13,113 nt of DNA from an uncultured Planctomycetota bacterium. Its GTDB lineage: Bacteria; Planctomycetota; Phycisphaerae; Sedimentisphaerales; Anaerobacaceae. The notes under the pieces are model-generated. The model did no database searches. It saw only the letters and a list, made by a program, of their open reading frames with translations, and was not told the origin of the DNA. The position numbers and the translations under genes are program-made. This document shows, piece after piece, positions 6,552-13,113 of this stretch (position 1 is the stretch's first letter; every line of letters begins with the position of its first letter). The stretch lies in the NCBI GenBank assembly GCA_903927855.1, contig CAIYOL010000267.1:1-13113 (forward strand). The letters are read 5' to 3'.

Positions 6552-7232
6552 ATGCTTAGAGCTGTTATATTCGATTTTGACGGGGTGATAACGGATTCGG
6601 AGATTTTGCACCTTCGGTCTTTTAATCAGGTGCTGGCCAAATACGGCGTTGAGATTTCAACAAAAGACTATTACAAGGAATATCTCGGTCTGAGCGACTT
6701 TGATTGTTTTAAGGCCCTCGTTAATAAAAAGGTATTACAAGAACCGGCGAAGGGAATCGAAAGTCTTGCAGAAGAAAAAACCGAAGTGTTCGAAAAGCTA
6801 GCAAAGACCGAAGGCAGGATAATCGAGGGTGTGCGGGATTTTCTGCAGATGCTCAGCCGGAACAAGATGCCGATAGCTATATGTTCGGGGGCGCTGCTTA
6901 CTGAGATTGAGCTCGTATTAGAACAGGCCCGGCTGCGGCCTTTCTTTGAGGTGATAGTTTCCGCAGAATTCGTAAAAAAAGGCAAGCCCAGTCCTGAGGG
7001 TTTCATTCTGACTTTGCGGAAACTTAACCGCGGTCGGCAAAATGCAATTTTGCCAAATCAATGTATCGTGATAGAAGATTCGCATTGGGGACTTGAAGCC
7101 GCCAGAGCAGCGGGAATGCACAGCATTGCAGTAACGAATTCATACGATGCAGACCAGTTGACATTGGCTGAAAAGATTGTTACGAAACTCGGCGAGCTGA
7201 GCATAGATACTCTGCAGAGTATCTGCAGCTGA
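6552..7232 (+). CDS. HAD-superfamily phosphatase/phosphomutase, beta-phosphoglucomutase-like
   Basis: This 226-residue protein is a HAD subfamily I hydrolase with a helical cap. All four motifs are present: I, FDFDGVITDSE (Asp8 nucleophile, Asp10 acid/base); II, ICSGAL (Ser112); III, KKGKPSPEGF (Lys145); IV, IEDSHWGLEAARAAGM (Glu175, Asp176). The cap lies at about residues 17-90. Close families include beta-phosphoglucomutase, phosphoglycolate phosphatase and sugar-phosphate phosphatases. The motifs do not separate them, so the substrate is open. It follows the acyl-CoA dehydrogenase by 9 bp and is very likely the last gene of the etfBA operon. It might be a housecleaning phosphatase with no direct link to acyl-CoA chemistry. 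Confidence 0.9.
   Translation: MLRAVIFDFDGVITDSEILHLRSFNQVLAKYGVEISTKDYYKEYLGLSDFDCFKALVNKKVLQEPAKGIESLAEEKTEVFEKLAKTEGRIIEGVRDFLQMLSRNKMPIAICSGALLTEIELVLEQARLRPFFEVIVSAEFVKKGKPSPEGFILTLRKLNRGRQNAILPNQCIVIEDSHWGLEAARAAGMHSIAVTNSYDADQLTLAEKIVTKLGELSIDTLQSICS
7206..7223. repeat. 18-bp perfect palindrome at a convergent gene junction
   Basis: GATACTCTGCAGAGTATC is its own reverse complement over all 18 bases. It lies in the last codons of the HAD gene and 14 bases beyond the stop of the convergent LptC-like gene. As RNA it could fold in both transcripts with a 7-bp stem and TGCA loop. No T-tract follows on either strand, so it is at best a weak bidirectional terminator. It could instead be a protein-binding site. 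Confidence 0.6.
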
Positions 7233-7236
7233 GGTA

Positions 7237-9372
7237 TCAATTCCCCATCTGCAGCGTACTGGGGCCGATGATTTTGGTTTTGATTCTGTCGGTTTTTAAG
7301 TTGTATTCGATACCGGGGGCAAGGGCACCGTTGAGAAAACACGGCTTAGATTCATCGCCACAGGCAGTAATCATACCCTTATTGCTGTCATAAAACATTT
7401 CGCTGCCTACAAACTGTATAGTTTTGCCTTTTTTCTCTATCTCCTCTTCATAAGTAATGCCGCCCTTGGCGCTGAGTGTCGAAAGCTCAGTTTGACCTTT
7501 GCTTGTTTCATAAAGCACAGCTTCTATGTGGTTGGAAGTGGTTGAAGTTTGTTGACCTTGCTGGCCTTTGATTACAGGGAAATAATCAATAAGAATTTGC
7601 TCAGCCCCGGCGTCGGCAATAACCAGGTTCGTCTCTTTAAAATACTTTAAGGTATCAAAATTCCGCATAACCGCGTAGCATGGTCTTTGCAAGCTGAATT
7701 TGCCTGTCCCTTTTTTCGGTTCCGCTATCTTGGAGTTATCAGCTGCTATTATCCCTGACCCGGTTGCTAAAAACATCTGTTGGTTGGCGTCATAGTCAAA
7801 CTGGAGACACTTTAGCTTAGTAAAGCCGAGCAATTCTTCTCCTGCCCACTTGGAGGTATCGAGTTGAACTACCTCGCCACTTGCTGTCAGATGTTTTATG
7901 TCGGCGCGGGACTGTTTATCTTTAGATAAATCTACCGTAAGCTTTGGAGCTGAGAGAGCATACTTCTGTTGAAAATCTGCATTCTCACGGAGCATTGTGC
8001 ATAGGACATTACCTTCGAAGATAACCTGATTTAACGACGGCAGAAACTCTACTTTCTTCTGGGCCGTTACTTTTACCGGGACGGCAGGTTGTTTGCCCTC
8101 GCCTTTCTCTTGAGAGCGAGGCTTGCCTTCAGTACCCATTACATCATTTGCATAAAATGTAAGCTCTGATAAACGGCTGGCAACAACAGCTTCTGTAATT
8201 ATGGAGTAGTCTATTCTCTGAGCAACGAAAGTGGGCCGGCCTTTCTTATCATCAACACTTTTGAGAGCCTTGTCTTTAGTTTCAGGCATTTCGGGAGAGT
8301 CCATCGGCATAACAGTAATACCATCGTCACAGGTTACAACGATGTCGGTGAACTGTTCGGGTGATTCATTCGGCTCACCCTGCTGCGCAGCGACGCTTTC
8401 TTTAGTAACCTCCGCGTCTGCTTTCACCTTATCTGTGCCGCCTGCGGCTCTGCTTTCGGATTCCCTATCCGAATCTTTGGACCATAAGATATCATTGATG
8501 GAAACTTCGTCAGTAAGAATCAATTGCTCAGGACAATCTATGACGACATTTTTCCTGAATACGCATTTATAGTATGTGCCCTTCTTTTTTTCAATTGCTC
8601 CGCTGCCCACCGCCGGTATCTCTTTTGCTTTTTGGCGGTCTTTGGCTGCAATAGATTCAGCCGGCCTCGCAGACGACGGGGCTGTTGCTTCCGATGAAAA
8701 CAAAGATGCTTTCGACGATTGTCTGATACGCAGAGTTTTCAATTCAATTATTTTAAAAAATTCGAGGTGGTCCAGTTCATCGTTGTAGACAAGTTCCAGC
8801 CCTTTTCCGAGCAGTTGAGTGCTCTGGGAAGTGAATTTGACCGGCCCGGCAGTCGAAAACTGCGATTTTTCGCTGATAAAAATAACATCATCAAGATAGA
8901 TAAAACCCTCTTCGATGTTGCTGCCCTTCTCGGGTAAAATATGAATAACTACATTCCCCTTAAGTGTTGCATCCTTCGGCGTAGCTTTGCCGACGGTATC
9001 TTCAACTTGAACCGTGCCTTTGTCGGCTGTCATGTAGCATTTAAGATTACCTCGAAAAATATTCATATACGGTTTTTCGATTTCCCATTCATTTCCCTCC
9101 ACGTGCAGAAGTTTTTCGAAACCAAATTCCCGATCGACCTGTTTTTTGGCGTTTAAGTGTGTGTATTTGGCCTTTTGGATTGTGCCAACCCCTACACCGC
9201 CGACTTTTCCTACGTTGCCGTCAAATTCAACGGTATTACTTTCGGCTACGGTATCTCCGGTATCAATTTCTATTGGCGGAGTTCTGCTTATCAGGTTATA
9301 GAACAGATATATTACGAATATCGCCCCTATTGAAATAAGCCATACACGTAATTTTCGTGACTTAATATCCAT
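7237..9372 (-). CDS. lptC: LptC-like LPS export protein with multiple LptA/OstA-like segments
   Basis: LptC is the inner-membrane anchored member of the Lpt bridge that moves LPS to the outer membrane. This protein has a short basic N-terminus and one membrane segment (about 9-28), then a long periplasmic part. Residues 60-215 look LptC-like: lines of beta strands such as ATLKGNVVIHI, YLDDVIFISEKSQFST and LLGKGLELVYNDELDHLEFF. Two later stretches have LptA/OstA-like character. One runs through KVTAQKKVEFLPSLNQVIFE and YALSAPKLTVDLSKD (about 434-545). The other contains LSTLSAKGGITYEEE and TIQFVGSEMFYDSNKGMIT (about 628-670). Low-complexity charged linkers (218-265, 300-340, 360-380, 410-430) separate the segments. 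E. coli LptC has 191 residues; this has 711. The gene follows kdsC by 11 bp, as in the E. coli kdsC-lptC pair. No lptA or lptB follows; the next gene is convergent. A generic OstA-like protein is the alternative. Confidence 0.7.
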   Translation of the reverse strand: MDIKSRKLRVWLISIGAIFVIYLFYNLISRTPPIEIDTGDTVAESNTVEFDGNVGKVGGVGVGTIQKAKYTHLNAKKQVDREFGFEKLLHVEGNEWEIEKPYMNIFRGNLKCYMTADKGTVQVEDTVGKATPKDATLKGNVVIHILPEKGSNIEEGFIYLDDVIFISEKSQFSTAGPVKFTSQSTQLLGKGLELVYNDELDHLEFFKIIELKTLRIRQSSKASLFSSEATAPSSARPAESIAAKDRQKAKEIPAVGSGAIEKKKGTYYKCVFRKNVVIDCPEQLILTDEVSINDILWSKDSDRESESRAAGGTDKVKADAEVTKESVAAQQGEPNESPEQFTDIVVTCDDGITVMPMDSPEMPETKDKALKSVDDKKGRPTFVAQRIDYSIITEAVVASRLSELTFYANDVMGTEGKPRSQEKGEGKQPAVPVKVTAQKKVEFLPSLNQVIFEGNVLCTMLRENADFQQKYALSAPKLTVDLSKDKQSRADIKHLTASGEVVQLDTSKWAGEELLGFTKLKCLQFDYDANQQMFLATGSGIIAADNSKIAEPKKGTGKFSLQRPCYAVMRNFDTLKYFKETNLVIADAGAEQILIDYFPVIKGQQGQQTSTTSNHIEAVLYETSKGQTELSTLSAKGGITYEEEIEKKGKTIQFVGSEMFYDSNKGMITACGDESKPCFLNGALAPGIEYNLKTDRIKTKIIGPSTLQMGN

Positions 9373-9383
9373 AACAAATCCAT

Positions 9384-9944
9384 TTACGTCATTTTAGAAT
9401 CCGGCGTATACTTTTTCATAAGCTCTTGCCATTTGCCGGCAGTTTTCAGGATGTGTTCTATTACTTCACGCACAGCCCCATCGCCTCCGCGGCGTGTCGT
9501 TATATAATCGGCTATATCCTTAACTTCGTCAACAGCATTGGCGACAGCTACCCCAAACCCGACGTATCTTATTACCGGCGAATCCAACAAATCGTCACCA
9601 ATATAAGCTGTTTTGTTTGCCGAAAGGCCCGTTTGCTCAAGCAGCTTCTTGAGGACGGGGAGTTTTTCGAAACAATCCTGGACGCAATAATCTACCTCAA
9701 GCTGCTCGGCCCGGCGTTTTGTTGCTTCTGAAAATCTACCGCTTAAAAAGGCGACTTTCAGCCCTGCTCTTCGCCACATTCGAATCCCGAGACCATCCAG
9801 CAGATTGAAAGATTTACCTTCGCTGCCGTCGCCGTTGATTATTACGGTCCCATTCGTTAGGACACCATCGACATCCATAGCCAGCAGCTGTATATCCGCA
9901 AAGTTTGTTTTTGGCTTCTTTGTCATTTGATTATATCGAGTCAC
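9384..9944 (-). CDS. kdsC: 3-deoxy-D-manno-octulosonate 8-phosphate phosphatase (KdsC)
   Basis: KdsC removes phosphate from Kdo 8-phosphate to give Kdo, the sugar joining lipid A to the LPS core. It is a small capless HAD enzyme that works as a tetramer. Motifs match the family: LLAMDVDGVLTNG (Asp24, Asp26), FLSGR (67-71), the lysine in CFEKLPVLKKLL (Lys94), YIGDDLLD (114-121) and the typical C-terminal RRGGDGAVREV (151-161). The length of 180-186 residues is normal. Two starts are possible: GTG at 9944, or ATG at 9926, which gives MTKKPKTNF. Neither has a clear ribosome binding site. The GTG lies 2 bp after the RNase stop codon, so coupling would favour it. The neighbouring LptC-like gene supports an LPS role over other HAD functions. 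Confidence 0.94.
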   Translation of the reverse strand: MTRYNQMTKKPKTNFADIQLLAMDVDGVLTNGTVIINGDGSEGKSFNLLDGLGIRMWRRAGLKVAFLSGRFSEATKRRAEQLEVDYCVQDCFEKLPVLKKLLEQTGLSANKTAYIGDDLLDSPVIRYVGFGVAVANAVDEVKDIADYITTRRGGDGAVREVIEHILKTAGKWQELMKKYTPDSKMT

Positions 9945-9946
9945 CT

Positions 9947-11473
9947 CTACAATTTTACCACACTTCCACGCTCGTTATAACAGACCAACTCGTGCTTTTC
10001 GCCTGTGTAATCCGGCTCAGTGTGAATAACCACACGCTTGTTGCTGAACTGCTCTATCTGTGCAATCGCAGTTCGTTTTTCATTCTGCAGGTAGCCGCCG
10101 ACCTCCGGCGATACAAACAGCTCGATGCGTTTTATCTGGTCTTTTGATACTGAAAGATTCAACTTTCGAATAATCTCGATAGCCAGTGATTCGTGGCTTT
10201 TAATAAAACCTACACCTCCGCAGTGTGGACACGTCAGATAGGTGGTCGATTGCAGCGAATGGCGCATTCGCTGACGGGTCCTTTCCACCACGCCGAACCT
10301 GCTTATTCTCAACATTCTCGAACGGGCACGGTCGACTTTTACAAAACCGCGAAAAGCTTTTTCGACTTCCCTGCGGTGTTTCTCGCTGCGCATATCAATG
10401 AAGTCACAAATTATTAGTCCCCCCAGGTCCCGCAGTCTGAGTTGCCGGGCTATTTCCGGTGCCGCTTCCATATTGGTTTTGAAAGCGGTTTGCTCGGCGC
10501 CCTGTCCCTTGCGGTACCGGCCGCTGTTGACATCTATCGCCACCAGCGCTTCGGTTTGTTCGATTACAATTGAGCCGCCGCCTTTAAGGGCCACAGTGCG
10601 AGACTGAATTTTAGCGATTTCGTCCTCGATTCGGTATTTGTGAAACAGCGGAACCTTGCTGTCGTAATATATTACGTTTTGTCTCAATCGCGGCGTTGCT
10701 ATCGAAAGAAAATCCTTAATCTTTCGGACAACATTTTCCGAATCACATATTATCTTGTCTATTTTGCTGTTGAGAACGTCCCTAAGCGTTCGAGTAACCA
10801 AGTCGGATTCCTGGTAAATCCCACCCGGTGCCTTTTCGGTTTCTATCCGTTTTTCGATAGCAGTCCATAATCGTTTAAGGTACCTCAAATCATTTTGAAT
10901 ATCCCTTTTTGAGCACCCTTGGCCTGCTGTTCGGATAATAAAGCCCATCCCCTTAGGCGGCCTGCTTTCATCAAGAATTTGTCGTAGTCTCACCCGCTCG
11001 TTATCGTCTTCAATCTTGTGAGAAATCCCGAGCTTTCGCATCCACGGCATCATAACTAGGAACTTGCCCGGCAAAGCAAGATATGTGCTGAGGGTCGGCC
11101 CTTTGGTGTTAATTCCTTCTTTTGTTACCTGAACGATAAGTTCATCGCCTTTATGAAGACAATTCTGGATAGGCAGCCTTTCCTTCAATGCTTTTCTCCG
11201 GCCGACGCTTTCGGTAGAGTCACTGTCAGCGCCGGCGAAATAACGGGGGTGCAGGTCGCTGATATGAAGGAAACCGTTTTTCCCTGTTCCGCAGTCTATG
11301 AATGCCGCCTGTATGCCGGATTCAATGTTTACTACCCTTCCTTTGTAAATATTGCCGACGTGACTGCTGGCGCTGGCCCTTTCTACATACAGCTCTTCAA
11401 GTGAGCCGTTTTCAACTATCGCTACCCTGCACTCTTCACTCTCAGCAACATTTATAAGCATCTCTCTTGACAT
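9947..11473 (-). CDS. rng: Ribonuclease E/G family endoribonuclease
   Basis: RNase E/G cuts single-stranded, AU-rich RNA in mRNA turnover and in rRNA processing. From the ATG at 11473 the protein has 508 residues. An S1 RNA-binding domain comes first (VGNIYKGRV at 39-47 to HISDLHP at 70-76), with a charged insert in the S1 region. The DNase I-like catalytic domain carries both magnesium-binding aspartates, AIDVNSGR (Asp314) and ICDFIDM (Asp357), 43 residues apart as in E. coli RNase E (303 and 346). The Zn-link TCPHCGG follows (CPHC at 415-418), so it should dimerise. It lacks the long C-terminal degradosome scaffold, so it is RNase G-sized. The open frame extends 31 codons upstream to 11566, but those codons overlap the DUF2344 gene and read as nonsense. 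AAGAAGGG at 11481-11488 sets the ATG at 11473. kdsC follows 2 bp after its stop. Confidence 0.95.
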   Translation of the reverse strand: MSREMLINVAESEECRVAIVENGSLEELYVERASASSHVGNIYKGRVVNIESGIQAAFIDCGTGKNGFLHISDLHPRYFAGADSDSTESVGRRKALKERLPIQNCLHKGDELIVQVTKEGINTKGPTLSTYLALPGKFLVMMPWMRKLGISHKIEDDNERVRLRQILDESRPPKGMGFIIRTAGQGCSKRDIQNDLRYLKRLWTAIEKRIETEKAPGGIYQESDLVTRTLRDVLNSKIDKIICDSENVVRKIKDFLSIATPRLRQNVIYYDSKVPLFHKYRIEDEIAKIQSRTVALKGGGSIVIEQTEALVAIDVNSGRYRKGQGAEQTAFKTNMEAAPEIARQLRLRDLGGLIICDFIDMRSEKHRREVEKAFRGFVKVDRARSRMLRISRFGVVERTRQRMRHSLQSTTYLTCPHCGGVGFIKSHESLAIEIIRKLNLSVSKDQIKRIELFVSPEVGGYLQNEKRTAIAQIEQFSNKRVVIHTEPDYTGEKHELVCYNERGSVVKL

Positions 11474-11477
11474 TGTT

Positions 11478-12146
11478 TTACCCTTCTTGCCATTGTACTC
11501 TCGTTCGTCTAATTGGAGCCGACAGCATACCATAGTCCAGTTCCAGCAACTCCAGAATCTCGTCAAGGCGTATCGAGCCGGTCAAACTGATTTTGCACTC
11601 GACAGTTATGACGGCATCGTCTAATTCTATCGATTTTAGGAAAGGCCTGACATCTATGTTTTTGAATTTTGAATTTTCGGGCCCCATTTGCCGCCGGAGA
11701 TTAAGATTTTCGCTTGCCAGCAAAGATTTAATCCTGCTTTTTAACTTTTCGTCCAGATATTCTTTCCGCACCGCCAGCAAATATGCTGCCTGACAGGGCT
11801 GAATCGGGGTCTTTGCTTTTGCCGTCCTGACTGCGAGCAGCTCAACACCATCGGGTAATTGCTCCGAAAGCCCGGCTTTGACTGAATCGCATAAATCGCT
11901 TTCCTGCGATGCGATCTCCATCCGAAAACACAGCAAATCGTCATCCACTTCAATTCCCACAGTTCTTGGCAGCGGCAGGGACAGCTTCGGACGAGGATTG
12001 AATCCTTCACTATACAGCACTTTTATATCTGCTCGGACGCAAGCCCGCTGAAAGACCCTGACTGTTTCAGCGTGCGATAAGAATCTCAGATTACCACGAA
12101 CCTTGAATTCAACCAGTACCAGTATAGTTTCGTTTGAAACGGTTAT
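11478..12146 (-). CDS. DUF2344 / TIGR03936 'radical SAM-linked' protein, probable AUA start
   Basis: The C-terminal 180 residues (from a GTG at 12020) already show the family core SEGFNPRPKLSLPLPRTVG. Upstream codons in the same frame, with no ATG, GTG or TTG, encode the conserved first part: FKVRGNLRFLSHAETVRVF, then QRACVRADIK leading into VLYSEGFNP. The true start must therefore lie between 12158 and about 12110; a TAG at 12159-12161 closes the frame. The best candidate is ATA at 12144-12146, 7 bases after AGGGAGA, giving 222 residues. CTG codons at 12122 and 12116 are alternatives, and a sequencing error of ATG to ATA is possible. The biochemical role is not established; the family is usually fused or adjacent to a radical SAM/B12 protein and often precedes an RNase E/G gene, as here. 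ptsI ends 23 bp upstream; the RNase starts 4 bp downstream. Confidence 0.85.
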   Translation of the reverse strand: MTVSNETILVLVEFKVRGNLRFLSHAETVRVFQRACVRADIKVLYSEGFNPRPKLSLPLPRTVGIEVDDDLLCFRMEIASQESDLCDSVKAGLSEQLPDGVELLAVRTAKAKTPIQPCQAAYLLAVRKEYLDEKLKSRIKSLLASENLNLRRQMGPENSKFKNIDVRPFLKSIELDDAVITVECKISLTGSIRLDEILELLELDYGMLSAPIRRTRVQWQEG

Positions 12147-12153
12147 ACGTCTG

Positions 12154-12160
12154 TCTCCCT
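12154..12160 (-). promoter_or_regulatory. Shine-Dalgarno sequence that decides the start of the DUF2344 gene
   Basis: On the minus strand AGGGAGA lies between the ptsI stop codon (12170) and the ATA codon at 12146, with 7 bases of spacing. No canonical start codon lies at a usable distance in any frame consistent with the conserved protein. It is the main evidence for the unusual start. Confidence 0.6.
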
Positions 12161-12169
12161 AATCTCTAA

Positions 12170-13113
12170 TCAGAAAGCTTCGGGCAAAATTGTTCTCGTA
12201 ACGTCACGCAGATAATTTGAAATCTGCCTTTCTGAATTCATACTAAGCACTTCTCTGGCCACGTTATTGCAGTCTTCTATTGTAACTGAGCGAATAATTT
12301 GTTTTATTTCCGGTATCATCGGCGGAGTAAGTGAAATCGTCCGCACTCCCATCCCCAGCAGCAGCATAATATACTCCGGCTCAGAGGCCATTTCTCCGCA
12401 GACGCTAAGCTCTATCTGTGCCTTGTGCGCATCTTGAATGACCGTCCTGATAAGCCGCAGCACCGCAGGGTCCACCGCTGAATATAGCGTGGAAACCAGT
12501 TCGTTGCCTCTGTCGACTGCCAGAGTATATTGAACAAGGTCATTCGTTCCTATACTGAAAAAATCGACATTTCTTGCAAGTGTAAAAGCCGTCAAAGCCG
12601 CAGACGGTGTTTCAATCATCACACCTATCTTAACATCTCTATTGTACTCTATAGATTCCTCATCAAGGTCTTCCATAACATCTCGTAAAATCATCTTCGT
12701 CTGCATCAATTCCTGAAGGTGTGTAATCAACGGAAACATTATCTTCACCTCGCCGAGAACCGAGGCCCGCAAAATTGCGCGTAATTGCGTTTTGAACATC
12801 GTAAGGTTCTGCAGGCAGAACCTAATCGACCTGAGCCCCAGAAATGGATTCGGCTCAGGAGCAAAACGCTTGCTTTGTGTATATTTATCTGCTCCAAGGT
12901 CCAAGGTTCTTATAGTGACCGGCCGATGCTTGAAAACCCGTACGGTTTCAGCATAAGCCTGATAATGCTCTTCTTCTGTAGGTTCGGTCGGCCTGTTGAG
13001 ATATAAAAACTCCGTTCGGTATAACCCTATGCCTTCCCCGCCTTTTTGTAGAACAAGCTCCGTCTCATTGGGAAACTCGATATTGCCTAATAATGTTATT
13101 ATCACGCCATCCC
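12170..13113 (-). CDS. ptsI: PTS Enzyme I (PEP-protein phosphotransferase), C-terminal domain, cut by the window edge
   Basis: Enzyme I takes phosphate from phosphoenolpyruvate and passes it to HPr, the first step of the phosphotransferase system. The visible part is about 314 codons, the whole PEP-binding TIM-barrel domain. The frame stays open to the window edge (GDG before VIITLLGNIE), so the GTG at 13105 is internal and not a start. Active-site residues are all present, given here by position from that valine: GLYRTEFL (Arg30, as Arg296 in E. coli), TIRTLDLGADK (Arg66), NPFLGLRSIR (85-95), MIETPSAA (Glu165), IGTNDL (Asn188, Asp189) and SVCGEMA (Cys236, as Cys502). The N-terminal HPr-binding half with the phospho-histidine lies outside the window. 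The fold is shared with PEP synthase and PPDK, but the motif set fits Enzyme I. It precedes DUF2344 by 23 bp, in an operon with no sugar permease in view. Confidence 0.95.
   Translation of the reverse strand, partial: DGVIITLLGNIEFPNETELVLQKGGEGIGLYRTEFLYLNRPTEPTEEEHYQAYAETVRVFKHRPVTIRTLDLGADKYTQSKRFAPEPNPFLGLRSIRFCLQNLTMFKTQLRAILRASVLGEVKIMFPLITHLQELMQTKMILRDVMEDLDEESIEYNRDVKIGVMIETPSAALTAFTLARNVDFFSIGTNDLVQYTLAVDRGNELVSTLYSAVDPAVLRLIRTVIQDAHKAQIELSVCGEMASEPEYIMLLLGMGVRTISLTPPMIPEIKQIIRSVTIEDCNNVAREVLSMNSERQISNYLRDVTRTILPEAF

Noticed and set aside
7206..7223. Intrinsic terminator at the convergent junction
   Set aside because: The palindrome lacks a T-tract on either strand and its stem is only moderately GC-rich, so I list it as a palindrome and not as a terminator.
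11474..11566. Upstream extension of the RNase E/G frame
   Set aside because: The 31 extra residues (WSCWNWTMVCC and so on) are unlike any RNase E/G, overlap the DUF2344 gene, and a clear ribosome binding site points to the ATG at 11473.
1..13113. CRISPR arrays, tRNA or rRNA genes, insertion sequences, tandem repeats
   Set aside because: I looked for regularly spaced repeats, tRNA-like arms, long inverted ends and transposase motifs and saw none. The window is almost fully packed with recognisable coding genes, and no intergenic gap exceeds 268 bp.

Overview
The window looks like ordinary chromosome from a Gram-negative bacterium, most likely a planctomycete of the Phycisphaerae type living without much oxygen. 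This placement is inference. It rests on an LPS/Kdo gene pair (kdsC and an LptC-like gene), a tail-anchored Hanks-type Ser/Thr kinase with a small N-terminal domain, an ETF/acyl-CoA dehydrogenase operon of the kind found in anaerobes, and intermediate base composition. I see no transposase, integrase, phage gene, CRISPR array, tRNA or rRNA.

Layout. At the left edge the first 23 codons of an unidentified protein run off the window on the minus strand (70 to 1). Next come two minus-strand kinase-fold genes, an APH/choline-kinase-like phosphotransferase (206-1222) and a Ser/Thr protein kinase (1247-2482), probably one transcription unit. A 268-bp divergent intergenic region (2483-2750) carries a good sigma70-like promoter in each direction. 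To its right is a plus-strand operon: etfB, etfA, a 603-residue acyl-CoA dehydrogenase and a HAD-family phosphatase (2751-7232). This operon meets, with only 4 bp between stop codons, a long minus-strand operon that enters from the right edge: ptsI (3' part), a DUF2344 'radical SAM-linked' protein, an RNase E/G, kdsC and a very long LptC-like protein (13113 to 7237).

How the genes fit together. The etfBA-acd set should couple oxidation or reduction of an acyl-CoA to ETF flavin chemistry; its EtfB resembles clostridial, potentially bifurcating, forms. The right-hand operon joins Kdo synthesis and LPS export (kdsC-lptC, the same order as in E. coli) to an RNA-processing nuclease and a PTS Enzyme I. 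The DUF2344 gene lacks its usual radical SAM partner in this window.

The points most worth a second look are the DUF2344 gene, whose conserved N-terminus lies upstream of any ATG/GTG/TTG and seems to start at an AUA codon behind a good Shine-Dalgarno sequence; the 711-residue LptC-like protein that seems to contain several LptA/OstA-like segments; and the unusual operon partners. I did not find a clear candidate for an entirely new system; most of the window is recognisable core metabolism and envelope biology in a slightly unusual arrangement.
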